This document shows positions 55,921 through 64,000 of a stretch of DNA of 64,000 bases, piece after piece (within the stretch, counting starts at the first letter, position 1; each line of letters begins with the position of its first letter). Made by a program: the position numbers and the translations under genes. The notes under the pieces are model-generated. The model was given only the letters and a program-made list of their open reading frames with translations. It did not search any database and was not told the origin of the DNA. Source of the stretch: Bog-473 sp963781955 (GTDB lineage: Bacteria > Actinomycetota > Acidimicrobiia > Acidimicrobiales > RAAP-2); NCBI GenBank assembly GCA_963781955.1, contig CAWAHU010000001.1:1550001-1614000 (forward strand), read 5' to 3'.

Positions 55921-57276
55921 GTGGTGATCGGGACCGGCGGGGGGACCGTGCTGCCGATGGACGGTGCCCTGCCACCTGACCTCCAGGGCACCTTCTTCCG
56001 GGTAGGCCCGGCTCACCCCGACGCAGTGGCGCACCAGGCACCGAGTGCCGCGGATACCGGCGGTTCCGGTACCGGGACCCCGACGACCGGCACCGACGCG
56101 CCCCCCGAGGGCGTGCCCGAGTCTGCGCCCGGCGCGCTGCACGCCGTCGAACTGCGCGACGGGGTGGCCGTGTCCTACCTCCGCTGCGACTCCCCCGCCG
56201 ATGCCGGGGTGCTCTGGCACGCCGGCTCCCTGCTGGCGCTCCCCGAGGTGGGGCTGCCGTCGCGCTACACCCGGCTGCTCGAACCCCAGCAGTTCGCCGG
56301 CGGCCTCAGCGTCCCCATTGCCTCGCACGTGCACCGGGTGGCCCACGACGGTTCTCGCGTGCTCTTCGCCGTCGACGACCGCAGCGAGGAGACCGAGGGG
56401 GTCGTCCTGCGCGTCGGCGAATGGGACGCCGCGGGTGCGCTGCACGGCGCGCAGGTGCTGCCGCTCGACCGCGCCACCTGGATCCACGACGCCGGGGTCA
56501 CGGCGGGCCACGTGGTGCTCGTCGAGTCGCCCACGACCCCGCTGCCGGCCGGGCCCACCGGACCAGGCACGGTGCCGTACGCCTGGGTGCCCGGGGCGAG
56601 CATCCGCCTCGGCATCGTCCCCCGGGGCGGCGACGGGTCCGGCGCGCGCTGGGTGGTCACCGAGCCCTGCCTGGTCACCCACGTGCTCGGAGCGTCCGAG
56701 GACGACCGGGGAGCGCTCGAGCTCTTCGTGTGCCGCTACGACGCCCCCGAGGACGGCCGTCCCGTCGACCGCAGCGCGTCGGTCGTAGGGCCCCGGGGCA
56801 TCGGCCTGTCCGCTCTCGGGGGCGGACTGGCCGTCCTCGAGCGGTGGCAGCTGACGGGCGGGCGCTTGACGCGCGCACAGGTCGACGAGCGGCACGTGGA
56901 GCACCCCCGCATCGATCCCGCCTGTGAGGGTGCTGCGTTCCGTCACGGGTACTGCGTCGAGACGGCGTGGGACGACCGGGTCACGGCCACCGGGTTGCTC
57001 AAGTTCGACCTGACCCGCGACGCGGTGTCCGCCTGGCGTCCGCCGCCAGGGTGCGAGGTGAGCGAGCCAGTCTTCGTACGGGCGGTGGACGGGCGCAATG
57101 ACGACGAGGGCTGGATCCTCGTCGTCGTCGACGACCCCGGGCGTGGCGCCGCAGATCTCTACGTCCTCGACGCGTCGGCGTTGGGGCGTCGCGGCCCCGA
57201 GGCCGTCGTCCACCTGCCGGTGCGGCTCCCGCTGCGCAGCCACGGCGAGTGGGTACCGGCCGACCGGTACCGCTGA
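55921..57276 (+). CDS. Carotenoid cleavage oxygenase (RPE65/CCO family)
   Basis: Iron(II) dioxygenase with a seven-blade propeller, splitting carotenoids or stilbenes. N-terminal GALPPDLQGTFFRVGPAHPD (usually RNGPNP). The four iron histidines probably lie in SHVHRV (135-138), IHDAGV (189), VTHVLG and the C-terminal RSHGEWVP. It has 451 residues with a Gly/Thr-rich insert at 40-70. GTG at 55921. A nine-codon frame from ATG 55898 ends over this GTG. Confidence 0.85.
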   Translation: MVIGTGGGTVLPMDGALPPDLQGTFFRVGPAHPDAVAHQAPSAADTGGSGTGTPTTGTDAPPEGVPESAPGALHAVELRDGVAVSYLRCDSPADAGVLWHAGSLLALPEVGLPSRYTRLLEPQQFAGGLSVPIASHVHRVAHDGSRVLFAVDDRSEETEGVVLRVGEWDAAGALHGAQVLPLDRATWIHDAGVTAGHVVLVESPTTPLPAGPTGPGTVPYAWVPGASIRLGIVPRGGDGSGARWVVTEPCLVTHVLGASEDDRGALELFVCRYDAPEDGRPVDRSASVVGPRGIGLSALGGGLAVLERWQLTGGRLTRAQVDERHVEHPRIDPACEGAAFRHGYCVETAWDDRVTATGLLKFDLTRDAVSAWRPPPGCEVSEPVFVRAVDGRNDDEGWILVVVDDPGRGAADLYVLDASALGRRGPEAVVHLPVRLPLRSHGEWVPADRYR

Positions 57277-57295
57277 GCAGCTCCCTCCGGCGGGG

Positions 57296-58960
57296 TCAGG
57301 CCAAGGCGCGCCGGACCGCGTCGTTGACGGCGTCGTGCACGGCCACGTTGTGCGCCCGGTCCGGCACGCGGACCCGCACGAGCACCGGGCCGGTTGCCCC
57401 CAGTGCCCCGTCGAGCTGCTCGGGCGTCGTCACCTCGCGCACGTCCAGCCCGAAGCCGGCGGCCACGGCGCCCACATCGGTGGTGGGGGGTGTCCCGAAG
57501 AGCTGCTCGAACCGGTGACCGTCGACCTCGTCTGCCTGCGGCAGGAAGGAGAAGATCCCGCCCCCGTCGTTGTCGACCACCACGAAGGTGCATGGGACGT
57601 CGGGCAGGTTCACCAGGCCCGAGACGTCGTGCAAGAAGGCCAGGTCGCCCAGGAGCGCCACCGTGCGCCGGCCGTGCTCAGCCTCGGCCTGGGCCACGCC
57701 GAGGGCCGTCGAGACCACGCCGTCGATGCCGTTCGCACCCCGGTTGGCCAGAACACGCGGCGGGTCGGCGGCGGGTGCGGCGTACCACTCCAGGTCGCGC
57801 ATGGGCATCGACGCGGACACCACCATGGTGGCGTGGTGCTCCGCCGCATGCGCGTGCACGGCGCGCGCGACCAGGGGCTCGCTGAGCTCGGGTCCGAGGG
57901 CGCGGGCGATCGCCGCTTGCGCGCGCTCCTCCATCGTGCGCCACGACGCCGACCACCCCGGTGCACACGGTGCTGCGTCCCGCGCCGCGGCCGCCACCCA
58001 GGCGTCGGCGTCACACTGGTGGAACTCCGTGGCCACGCGCCCAGGGTCCGCCCAACGGCGCCAGGGGTCGACCACGACCACCCGCGCCCCGGCGCGCGCA
58101 GCGTCGGCCACATAGCCGCCCAGGGCCTTGGAGAGCCAGGGGGTCCCCAGCACCACCACTGCCTCGGGCAGCGGTGGGCCGGTGCGCACGATGGCGTCGG
58201 CCGCGGCGACCGTTCCCGGGACGCGGCAGCCCGACCTGGGGTCGGCCAGCACCGGCCAGGCGAGTCGTTCCGCCAGGGCCAGCACGCCGGCACGGTCGGG
58301 TGGACCCGGTAGCTGCCCGCCCACCACCACGATCCCGCGGCCCGACAGCGGCTGGCTGAGCGCGGCACCCGGCGCCGGGGGCACCACGATCGGCCCGGTC
58401 CGGGCCGGCAGCGCGCCCGGCGCACCGGTCAGCGGCTCGCGGAAAGCCAGGTTCAGGTGGACCGGGCCCGGGCCGGCGACGCCGAGCATCGCCTCCGCCG
58501 CGGCGCGCGCGGCGAGCGGCCGCCACGTCGCCTCCTGGTCCCCGGCGGGCACGCCGGGCGTCGTGGCCCAGCGCACCGCCGTGCCGAACAGCCCCGTCTG
58601 CTCGATCGTCTGCGGCGCGCCGGTGTCGTGCAACTCGGGAGGGCGGTCGGCCGTGCACACGATCAGCGGGACGCCCGCGTGGTGGGCTTCGACGACCGAC
58701 GCCAGCAGCTCGGCCGCTGCCGTCCCGCTGGTGACGCAGATCACGACAGGCCGGCACGTGGCTGAGGCGATGCCGAGCGCGTAGAAGCCGGCGCTGCGCT
58801 CGTCGAGGCGCACGTGCACGCACAGGCGGTCGGCCAGCGCCAAGGCCAACGGCGTCGACCGCGACCCTGGGCAGATCACGGCGTCGGTCACCCCCCGGCG
58901 GGCCCACTCGTCGACCAAGGTGGCGCAGAAGGTGGCCTGTACGCTCACCGGCCGTGCCAC
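57296..58960 (-). CDS. menD: SEPHCHC synthase (menaquinone)
   Basis: ThDP-dependent enzyme adding 2-oxoglutarate-derived succinic semialdehyde to isochorismate. CPGSRSTPLALAL, VTSGTAAAELLASVVEAHHA and the ThDP region VDNDGGGIFSFLPQ are intact. It has 554 residues. The GTG at 58960 would overlap menH by seven bases on the opposite strand. The GTG at 58948 is an alternative start that avoids this. Confidence 0.96.
   Translation of the reverse strand: MARPVSVQATFCATLVDEWARRGVTDAVICPGSRSTPLALALADRLCVHVRLDERSAGFYALGIASATCRPVVICVTSGTAAAELLASVVEAHHAGVPLIVCTADRPPELHDTGAPQTIEQTGLFGTAVRWATTPGVPAGDQEATWRPLAARAAAEAMLGVAGPGPVHLNLAFREPLTGAPGALPARTGPIVVPPAPGAALSQPLSGRGIVVVGGQLPGPPDRAGVLALAERLAWPVLADPRSGCRVPGTVAAADAIVRTGPPLPEAVVVLGTPWLSKALGGYVADAARAGARVVVVDPWRRWADPGRVATEFHQCDADAWVAAAARDAAPCAPGWSASWRTMEERAQAAIARALGPELSEPLVARAVHAHAAEHHATMVVSASMPMRDLEWYAAPAADPPRVLANRGANGIDGVVSTALGVAQAEAEHGRRTVALLGDLAFLHDVSGLVNLPDVPCTFVVVDNDGGGIFSFLPQADEVDGHRFEQLFGTPPTTDVGAVAAGFGLDVREVTTPEQLDGALGATGPVLVRVRVPDRAHNVAVHDAVNDAVRRALA
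58940..58945 (+). promoter_or_regulatory. menH -10 element
   Basis: TACGCT, eight bases, then GTG at 58954. It lies inside the first codons of the divergent menD. No Shine-Dalgarno. Confidence 0.5.
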
Positions 58961-59742
58961 TCCACGTCGAGATGCGCGGGTCGGGCCCGCCGCTCGTCCT
59001 GCTGCACGGGTTCACCCAGACCGGGCGCCTGTGGGGACGCTTCGGCGAGAACCTGGCCTCGGTGCGCACCCTGGTGGCGGTCGACCTGCCCGGTCACGGC
59101 GGCTCCGATGCCGTGCGCGCCGACCTGCCCACCACCGCGGGCCTGGTGGCCGAGGCCGTGCAGAGGGCTCTCGGCGGGGGAAGCGAGCCGTGCGACCTTC
59201 TCGGCTACTCGCTCGGCGCGCGGGTGGGGCTCCACGTTGCGCTCGGCGCCGACCTTCGCCTGGGGCGCGTCGTCTTCGTCGGGGTCACGGCCGGGATCGA
59301 GGACCCCGAGGAGCGTGCGGCTCGCCGCCACGCTGACGATGCCCGTGCGGACGCCCTCGAGGCGTCCGGGGACGTGGCCCGGTTCGTCGAGGACTGGCTG
59401 CGCCGGCCCATGTTCGCCCGCCTGGCGTCCACCGGCGACGCCGACCTGTCCGAACGGCTCCGCAACAGCGCGGGCGGCCTCGCCTCGAGCCTGCGGCTGT
59501 GCGGGACCGGCACCCAGGACCCCCAGTGGGACCGGTTGGCCTCGCTCCGCCTCCCCGTGCTGGCGCTGGCCGGTGCCGACGACACTGCGTTCGCGGGGCG
59601 TGCGGTTCGCCTGGCCCGGTCCGTGCCGCACGGCGCCGCTTCCCTCGTCCCCGGCGGCGGGCATGCCGCCCACTTGGCCCGGCCCGACGCGGTGGCGCAC
59701 CTGGTGGAGCACTGGCTCTCGTCGGCACCCCCCGGCGCCTGA
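58954..59742 (+). CDS. menH: Alpha/beta hydrolase, probable MenH (SHCHC synthase)
   Basis: A 262-residue alpha/beta hydrolase. Oxyanion LLHGFTQTGRLWG, nucleophile GYSLGARVGL (Ser), acid region LAGADDTAF and His in GGGHAAHLARP. Placement beside menD, menA, menB and menE supports the SHCHC synthase role. By sequence alone a generic hydrolase is possible. Confidence 0.85.
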   Translation: MPLHVEMRGSGPPLVLLHGFTQTGRLWGRFGENLASVRTLVAVDLPGHGGSDAVRADLPTTAGLVAEAVQRALGGGSEPCDLLGYSLGARVGLHVALGADLRLGRVVFVGVTAGIEDPEERAARRHADDARADALEASGDVARFVEDWLRRPMFARLASTGDADLSERLRNSAGGLASSLRLCGTGTQDPQWDRLASLRLPVLALAGADDTAFAGRAVRLARSVPHGAASLVPGGGHAAHLARPDAVAHLVEHWLSSAPPGA

Positions 59743-59743
59743 C

Positions 59744-59770
59744 GGCGCCCGGCCGCCGTGCCGGGACGCC
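59744..59770. terminator. Hairpin between convergent menH and menA
   Basis: GGCGCCCGGC pairs with GCCGGGACGCC with one bulge and a short loop. Lies exactly between two convergent stops. No T-tract, so a bidirectional terminator is inferred. Confidence 0.45.
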
Positions 59771-59771
59771 C

Positions 59772-60716
59772 TCACAGCAGCAGGCCGATCGCGAGCAGTG
59801 CGCCGGTCACCAGCTGCAGGCGCGCCGTGGACCCGAGCATGGGCAAGAGGGCCCGCCCCTCCTCGTCGCTCAGGGCCAGGCGCGCCGGCTGCGCCGCGAG
59901 GGGGACGGCGGCCAGGGCGATGAGCACCCACACTCGATAGCCGGCCAGCACCACCACCGACGCCGCCGCGGCCACCAGAGTCCCGACGTAGAACAGCCCC
60001 GCACGGCGCCGGCCCAGGCGCACGGCGAGCGTCTTCTTCCCCGACACGGCGTCGGTGGCGATGTCGCGGATGTTGTTGGCCTCGAGGAGCGCAGCCGCCA
60101 GGAACCCCACCGGCACACCGACCCACAGCGCGAAAGCCCAGGGGAAGCCGACCACCTGCCCGTCCACGGTGACAAACGGGGCATGTTGCACGTAGGCCGA
60201 CCCGACCGTCGCCACCAGACCGAAGAAGACGAACACGAACAGCTCCCCGAAGCCGAGGTAGCCGTAGGGACGGGGCCCACCCGTGTAGGCCCAGCCGGCG
60301 ATCCCGCACACGAGGCCGAGCGGGATCAGCCACCAGGTCACGCGCACCGCCAGCACCACTCCGGCCAGGCCGGCCACACCGAAGGCGAGCAACGCCGCCG
60401 CCTTGACCTGTCGCACCGTCGCCAACCGGCCCGCCACCAGCCGCACCGGACCGACCCGCGCCTCGTCGGTACCCCGCACACCGTCGGCGTAGTCGTTGAC
60501 GAAGTTCGTGCCCACCTGGATCCCGAGCGCGACCACGAGGGCCAGGACCGCATTGAGCCACGACAGCTGCCGGTCGTAGCCGACGCCGGTCGGGGTGGCG
60601 GCCAGCTGCCCGCTCGACAGGTATCCAGCCGCGGTCCCGACCACGACGGGGACCACGGCCGCCGGGAGCGTGCGCGGGCGCGCACCGGCCACCCACACCC
60701 TGAGCGGCGGGTTCAC
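59772..60716 (-). CDS. menA: 1,4-dihydroxy-2-naphthoate polyprenyltransferase
   Basis: UbiA-family integral membrane prenyltransferase that attaches the isoprenoid tail. Eight or nine hydrophobic segments. First Asp-rich motif NDYADGVRGTDEAR, second near NNIRDIATDAVSGKKTL. It has 314 residues. The ATG overlaps the menB stop (ATGA). Confidence 0.96.
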   Translation of the reverse strand: MNPPLRVWVAGARPRTLPAAVVPVVVGTAAGYLSSGQLAATPTGVGYDRQLSWLNAVLALVVALGIQVGTNFVNDYADGVRGTDEARVGPVRLVAGRLATVRQVKAAALLAFGVAGLAGVVLAVRVTWWLIPLGLVCGIAGWAYTGGPRPYGYLGFGELFVFVFFGLVATVGSAYVQHAPFVTVDGQVVGFPWAFALWVGVPVGFLAAALLEANNIRDIATDAVSGKKTLAVRLGRRRAGLFYVGTLVAAAASVVVLAGYRVWVLIALAAVPLAAQPARLALSDEEGRALLPMLGSTARLQLVTGALLAIGLLL

Positions 60717-61603
60717 GGGCGCCGGGGGAACCGCGAGAAGTCCGGGTCTCGGTGCTCCACGAACGCGTTGCGGCCCTCCTGACCCTCCTCGGTCATGTAG
60801 AAGAGCATCGTGGCGTCACCGGCGAGCTGCTGCACGCCGGCCAGGCCGTCGTCGGCCGCGTTCATGCCGGCCTTGATCATGCGCAGCGCGATCGGCGAGA
60901 GCGTGAGCATCTGGCGGCACCACGCCACCGTCTCGCGCTCGAGGTCGTCGAGCGCCACCACCGTGTTGACCAGGCCCCACTCGAGTGCCTGCTCGGCGTC
61001 GTACTGCCGGCAGAGGAACCAGACCTCCTTGGCCCGCTTGAGCCCGATGGTCCGGGCCAAGATGCTCGATCCGTAGCCGCCGTCGAAGCTGCCCACCTTC
61101 GGGCCCGTCTGGCCGAACCGCGCGTTGTCCGCCGCGATGGAGATGTCGCACACCAGGTGCAGGATGTGGCCGCCCCCGATGGCATAGCCGGCGATCATGG
61201 CGATGACGGGCTTGGGGATCCGGCGCATCAGCACCTGGAGGTCCAGCACGTTGAGGCGCCCGATGCCGCGGGCGGCCACCTCGTCGTCACCGATGTACCC
61301 GTCGTCGCCGCGGATCTTCTGGTCCCCACCGGAGCAGAACGCGTCGGGCCCTTCGCCGCAGAGGACGATGACGCCGACGTCGGGGTCGTCACGGGCCATG
61401 CTGAAGCCCTCGGTCAGCTCGAAGAGCGTCTGGGGGCGGAAGGCGTTGCGCCGCTCGGGGCGGCAGATGGTCAGCTTGGCCATGCCTTCGGCCACCTCGT
61501 AGCGGATGTCGCGGAACGACCCGCGCTGCTCCCACGCCGGCAACGGCAGAGGCCGCAGGTCGTCGAGGGGGTCATGAGGCTTGCCGGTCACCACGGTGTC
61601 CAC
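60713..61603 (-). CDS. menB: 1,4-dihydroxy-2-naphthoyl-CoA synthase
   Basis: Crotonase-fold Dieckmann cyclase. GEGPDAFCSGGDQKIRGDDGY and GYAIGGGHILHLVCD (oxyanion hole), VGSFDGGYGSS are MenB-specific. It has 296 residues. GTG at 61603, seven bases from the TACGCTA shared with menE. Followed by menA in the same transcript. Confidence 0.98.
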   Translation of the reverse strand: MDTVVTGKPHDPLDDLRPLPLPAWEQRGSFRDIRYEVAEGMAKLTICRPERRNAFRPQTLFELTEGFSMARDDPDVGVIVLCGEGPDAFCSGGDQKIRGDDGYIGDDEVAARGIGRLNVLDLQVLMRRIPKPVIAMIAGYAIGGGHILHLVCDISIAADNARFGQTGPKVGSFDGGYGSSILARTIGLKRAKEVWFLCRQYDAEQALEWGLVNTVVALDDLERETVAWCRQMLTLSPIALRMIKAGMNAADDGLAGVQQLAGDATMLFYMTEEGQEGRNAFVEHRDPDFSRFPRRP

Positions 61604-61627
61604 GGCGCCCTACGCTACTGGCCGGTG
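61601..61627. promoter_or_regulatory. Symmetric divergent promoter of menB and menE
   Basis: Plus strand: CAC (menB GTG reversed), seven bases, TACGCTA (61611-61617), seven bases, GTG (menE). TACGCT is a -10 for menE and the complementary TAGCGT a -10 for menB. Both hexamers end eight bases before their start codon. No Shine-Dalgarno on either side, so both mRNAs would be leaderless. Confidence 0.6.
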
Positions 61628-62797
61628 CCCGAGCTCGTCGCACTCGACCTCCCAGGTGGAGCGGGGTTTGTGGACGCACTGCAGGCCGTGTGGGACACCG
61701 GTGACGCCGCGGCGCCGCTCGACCCCAGGCTGCCCGAAGCGGCGCGCCAGGCCGTGCTCGACGCCCTCCGGCCGACGCGGATCGTCGGTTCCGACGGCGA
61801 GCAACACGCGCGGCCCGGCGGTACCGGGGTCGACGAGGGCGACGCGCTGGTCGTGGCCACGTCGGGCACCTCGGGCGAGCCCAAGGGCGTCGTGCTGACC
61901 CACGATGCGGTGGCGGCGTCCGCCCGAGTCACCACGGCGCGCCTCGGCGTCGACCCCGGACGCCATTCGTGGCTGGCGTGCCTCCCGCTGGCACACATCG
62001 GCGGCCTGTCCGTCGTGACGCGGGCCGTCCTCACCTCGACTCCGCTTGTGGTGATGCCCGGCTTCGACGCGGAGGCGGTGGAAGACGCCGGTCGCTCGGG
62101 AACCGCCTCGCACGTGTCGCTGGTGGCCACCGCGCTGGCCCGCCTCGACCCCTCCGTGTTCACCCTGGTGCTCCTCGGCGGCAGCAAGCCGCCGGACGCG
62201 CTGGCGCCCAACGTCGTCGCCACGTACGGCATGACCGAGACCGGTTCGGGCGTGGTCTACGACGGCCTCCCGCTCGACGGTGTCGAGCTGGCGCTGCGGC
62301 CGCTCGACGGCACCGCGCACAGCTCCGAGGAGGGCGAGATCCTCGTCCGCGCCCCCATGCTGCTGCGTTGCTACCGCGACGGCACCACGGGCAGGGTGGC
62401 GGGCCCCGACGGCTCGAGGGACTGGTTCGCCACCGGTGACGCCGGGCGGCTGGGAGTCGACGGCCGCCTGACGGTGTTCGGCCGCATCGCCGACGCCATC
62501 ACCACCGGGGCCGAGACGGTCTGGCCCGACGCGGTCGAGCGGGTGCTGATGGCGCGCGGGGACGTGGCCGAGGTGGCCGTGTGGAGGCGGGCCGACCCCG
62601 AGTGGGGCGAGCGGGTCGTGGCCTGGGTGGTCCCGGCGCCGGGGTCCGACCCGCCGACCCTCGAGGAGCTGCGGAGCACCGTGGTCGAGACCCTCGCGCC
62701 GTGGGCCGCCCCCAAGGAATTGGTCGTCGTCGACGACCTCCCCCGTACGGCAGCCGGCAAGGTCCGTCGCCGGGCGCTCGGGCCTCTCACCCCCTGA
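61625..62797 (+). CDS. menE: o-Succinylbenzoate-CoA ligase
   Basis: ANL-superfamily acyl-CoA synthetase of 390 residues, shorter than most at the N-terminus. P-loop VVATSGTSGEPKGVVLTH, ATYGMTETGSG, FATGDAGRLGVDGRLTVFGR and the C-terminal catalytic Lys in PRTAAGKVRRRAL are intact. GTG at 61625. The stop overlaps the convergent sigma factor gene by 11 bases. Confidence 0.93.
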   Translation: MPELVALDLPGGAGFVDALQAVWDTGDAAAPLDPRLPEAARQAVLDALRPTRIVGSDGEQHARPGGTGVDEGDALVVATSGTSGEPKGVVLTHDAVAASARVTTARLGVDPGRHSWLACLPLAHIGGLSVVTRAVLTSTPLVVMPGFDAEAVEDAGRSGTASHVSLVATALARLDPSVFTLVLLGGSKPPDALAPNVVATYGMTETGSGVVYDGLPLDGVELALRPLDGTAHSSEEGEILVRAPMLLRCYRDGTTGRVAGPDGSRDWFATGDAGRLGVDGRLTVFGRIADAITTGAETVWPDAVERVLMARGDVAEVAVWRRADPEWGERVVAWVVPAPGSDPPTLEELRSTVVETLAPWAAPKELVVVDDLPRTAAGKVRRRALGPLTP

Positions 62798-63683
62798 ACG
62801 ACCGGGCCCCACCGAGGACTTGGTGGTGCAGGTGCACGAGCTTGTCGGGGTTGAGGACGGCGCGGACGCCCACGATCACGCCGTCCGCGATGTCGAGCAC
62901 CAGCGCGGCCGTCACCACATCGCCTTCGACGAAGACCGCGGCCGGCTGGCCGTTGAGCAGCGCGGCGCGCGGGGAGCCGTGGACTCGCTTGGCCACGTTG
63001 ACGAGGAACCGACAGCTCCGCTGGGGCCCCACCACCGGCCGCAGCGCCGCGCGCACCTTGCCGCCGCCGTCGTTCCAGACGATCACGTCGTCGGCCAGCA
63101 TGGCCAGCAGGCCCGCTGTGTCCCCGGTGGCGCACGCCACCAAGAAGCGGTCCGTCAGCTCGCGCCCGTGGACCAGGTCCGCATCGAAGCGCCGGCGGCG
63201 CTGCTCGACGTGCCCGCGGGCGCGGGCGGCCAGCTGGCGGCACGCGGCCGGCGTCCGCCCGAGCGAGCGCGCCACTTGGTCGAAGGGATAGCCGAAGACG
63301 TCGTGCAGCAGGTAGGCGGCGCGCTCGAGCGGCGTGAGCTCTTCGAGGAGGACGAGGAACGCCAAGGAGAGCGAATCGGCCTGCTCCGCCGCGGCCGCCT
63401 CGTCGACCAGGACGGGCTCGGGCAGCCACGGGCCGGTGTACGCCTCGCGCTGGACCCGGGCTGAGCCCAGGTGGTCCAGGCACAGCCTGGTCACCACCGT
63501 CACCAGGTAGGCGCGCACCGAGCGCACCGGTTCGTCGTCGCGACGCAGCCAGCGTACGCAGGCGTCCTGGACGACGTCCTCGGCGTCCGCCGCGCTTCCG
63601 AGCATGCGGTAGGCGATGCCGAAGAGCAGCGGGCGCCACTCCTCGAACGCGGCGCCGTCCGCGTCGAGGTCACGCACGCGCAT
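62787..63683 (-). CDS. ECF41-type sigma factor (SigJ-like)
   Basis: A 298-residue sigma factor with region 2 (about 10-75, DAEDVVQDACVRWL), region 4 (about 108-160, GYPFDQVARSLGRTPAACRQL) and a SnoaL-like C-terminal domain. The three ECF41 hallmarks are all there: WLPEP after region 2, DGGGK in the C-domain and NPDKL near the end. In this group the C-terminal domain takes the regulatory place of an anti-sigma factor. The ATG at 63683 overlaps the preceding gene by 14 bases. Confidence 0.93.
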   Translation of the reverse strand: MRVRDLDADGAAFEEWRPLLFGIAYRMLGSAADAEDVVQDACVRWLRRDDEPVRSVRAYLVTVVTRLCLDHLGSARVQREAYTGPWLPEPVLVDEAAAAEQADSLSLAFLVLLEELTPLERAAYLLHDVFGYPFDQVARSLGRTPAACRQLAARARGHVEQRRRRFDADLVHGRELTDRFLVACATGDTAGLLAMLADDVIVWNDGGGKVRAALRPVVGPQRSCRFLVNVAKRVHGSPRAALLNGQPAAVFVEGDVVTAALVLDIADGVIVGVRAVLNPDKLVHLHHQVLGGARSFRG

Positions 63684-64000
63684 CCGCCTGGCTCGTGCCG
63701 TCCCGCGCGTGGCCGGGCGCCTCGGCCACGACGGTGCAGGCGTCCGAGAACCCCTGGCTGCGCAGTCCGAGGCCCACGTTGAAGCGCGACCGGAAGTTCT
63801 CGAGTGCCACCCAAGCGGCCAGCTCGACGAATTCGGGGTCGCTCAGGTGTTCCCGGACCCGGGCGGCCAGCTCGTCGGACACCTCACCGGGGGTGCCACT
63901 GGCCGTCTCGGCGTACTCGAGCACCACCCGCTCGCGCTCGTCGAAGAGCCCGCTCGTGCGCCAGGTGGCCACCGCCCGCGCCTGGGCCGGGTCGACGCCC
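63670..64000 (-). CDS. Carboxymuconolactone decarboxylase-family protein, 5' end beyond the window
   Basis: The C-terminal 110 or so residues of a CMD/AhpD-like protein (FDERERVVLEYAETASG, SDPEFVELAAWVALENFRSRFNVGLG). The frame is open to the window edge (GVDPAQARAVATWRTSGLFD), so the start and the redox CxxC lie outside. It precedes and overlaps the ECF41 sigma gene, the standard partnership of that sigma group and its likely target. Confidence 0.88.
   Translation of the reverse strand, partial: GVDPAQARAVATWRTSGLFDERERVVLEYAETASGTPGEVSDELAARVREHLSDPEFVELAAWVALENFRSRFNVGLGLRSQGFSDACTVVAEAPGHARDGTSQADARA

Overview
The window is a 64 kb piece of a very GC-rich bacterial chromosome and it is almost entirely housekeeping biosynthesis. 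The 16S gene, the PyrR-controlled pyr operon, the mihF-type integration host factor, the WS/DGAT acyltransferase, the menaquinone genes, the frequent GTG starts and an ECF41 sigma factor all point to the Actinomycetota. The 16S text and the gene order fit the class Acidimicrobiia best, but I infer this from pattern and could not run a search. Nearly all genes are on the minus strand. I see no prophage, insertion sequence, CRISPR array, integrase or toxin module.

Layout from left to right: a 16S rRNA gene with leader, boxA and promoter (1-2.3 kb); a 3-methyladenine DNA glycosylase and a WS/DGAT acyltransferase; the complete arginine operon argCJBDFRGH (13.5 to 4.9 kb, minus strand); the infC-rpmI-rplT-rlmB-pheS-pheT translation operon (19.5 to 13.6 kb); small genes around hisG; riboflavin genes ribD-ribBA-ribH; a two-gene phosphonate-type unit; rpe, a tam-like methyltransferase, fmt, def, priA, metK, coaBC, rpoZ, gmk and mihF; the pyrimidine operon pyrR-B-C-carA-carB-pyrD-pyrF behind nusB, efp and pepP; the shikimate genes aroC-K-B-Q; an NfuA-like protein and several small conserved unknowns; a tyrS operon; a carotenoid oxygenase; the menaquinone genes menD, menH, menA, menB and menE; and an ECF41 sigma factor with the end of its carboxymuconolactone-decarboxylase partner at the right edge.

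The most interesting features are regulatory. About eleven genes have a TANNNT -10-like hexamer only 6-8 bases before an ATG or GTG and no Shine-Dalgarno sequence, which is the layout expected of leaderless mRNAs. menB and menE diverge from one nearly symmetric 27-bp element in which a single TACGCTA can serve as -10 for both strands. argC combines such a start with an 18-bp ArgR-type palindrome over the -10. The pyr leader has an exact match to the PyrR RNA-binding consensus next to the pyrR ribosome binding site. infC has no ordinary start codon and appears to begin at ATC, and the rRNA methyltransferase gene appears to begin at CTG.

Four biosynthetic genes (argG, ribBA, rpe, pyrC) are each broken by a one-base indel, mostly a lost G in a G run. 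I read these as consensus sequencing errors rather than real decay. Neighbouring genes overlap heavily (GTGA, ATGA, TGATG junctions), so most of the window is a few long polycistronic units.
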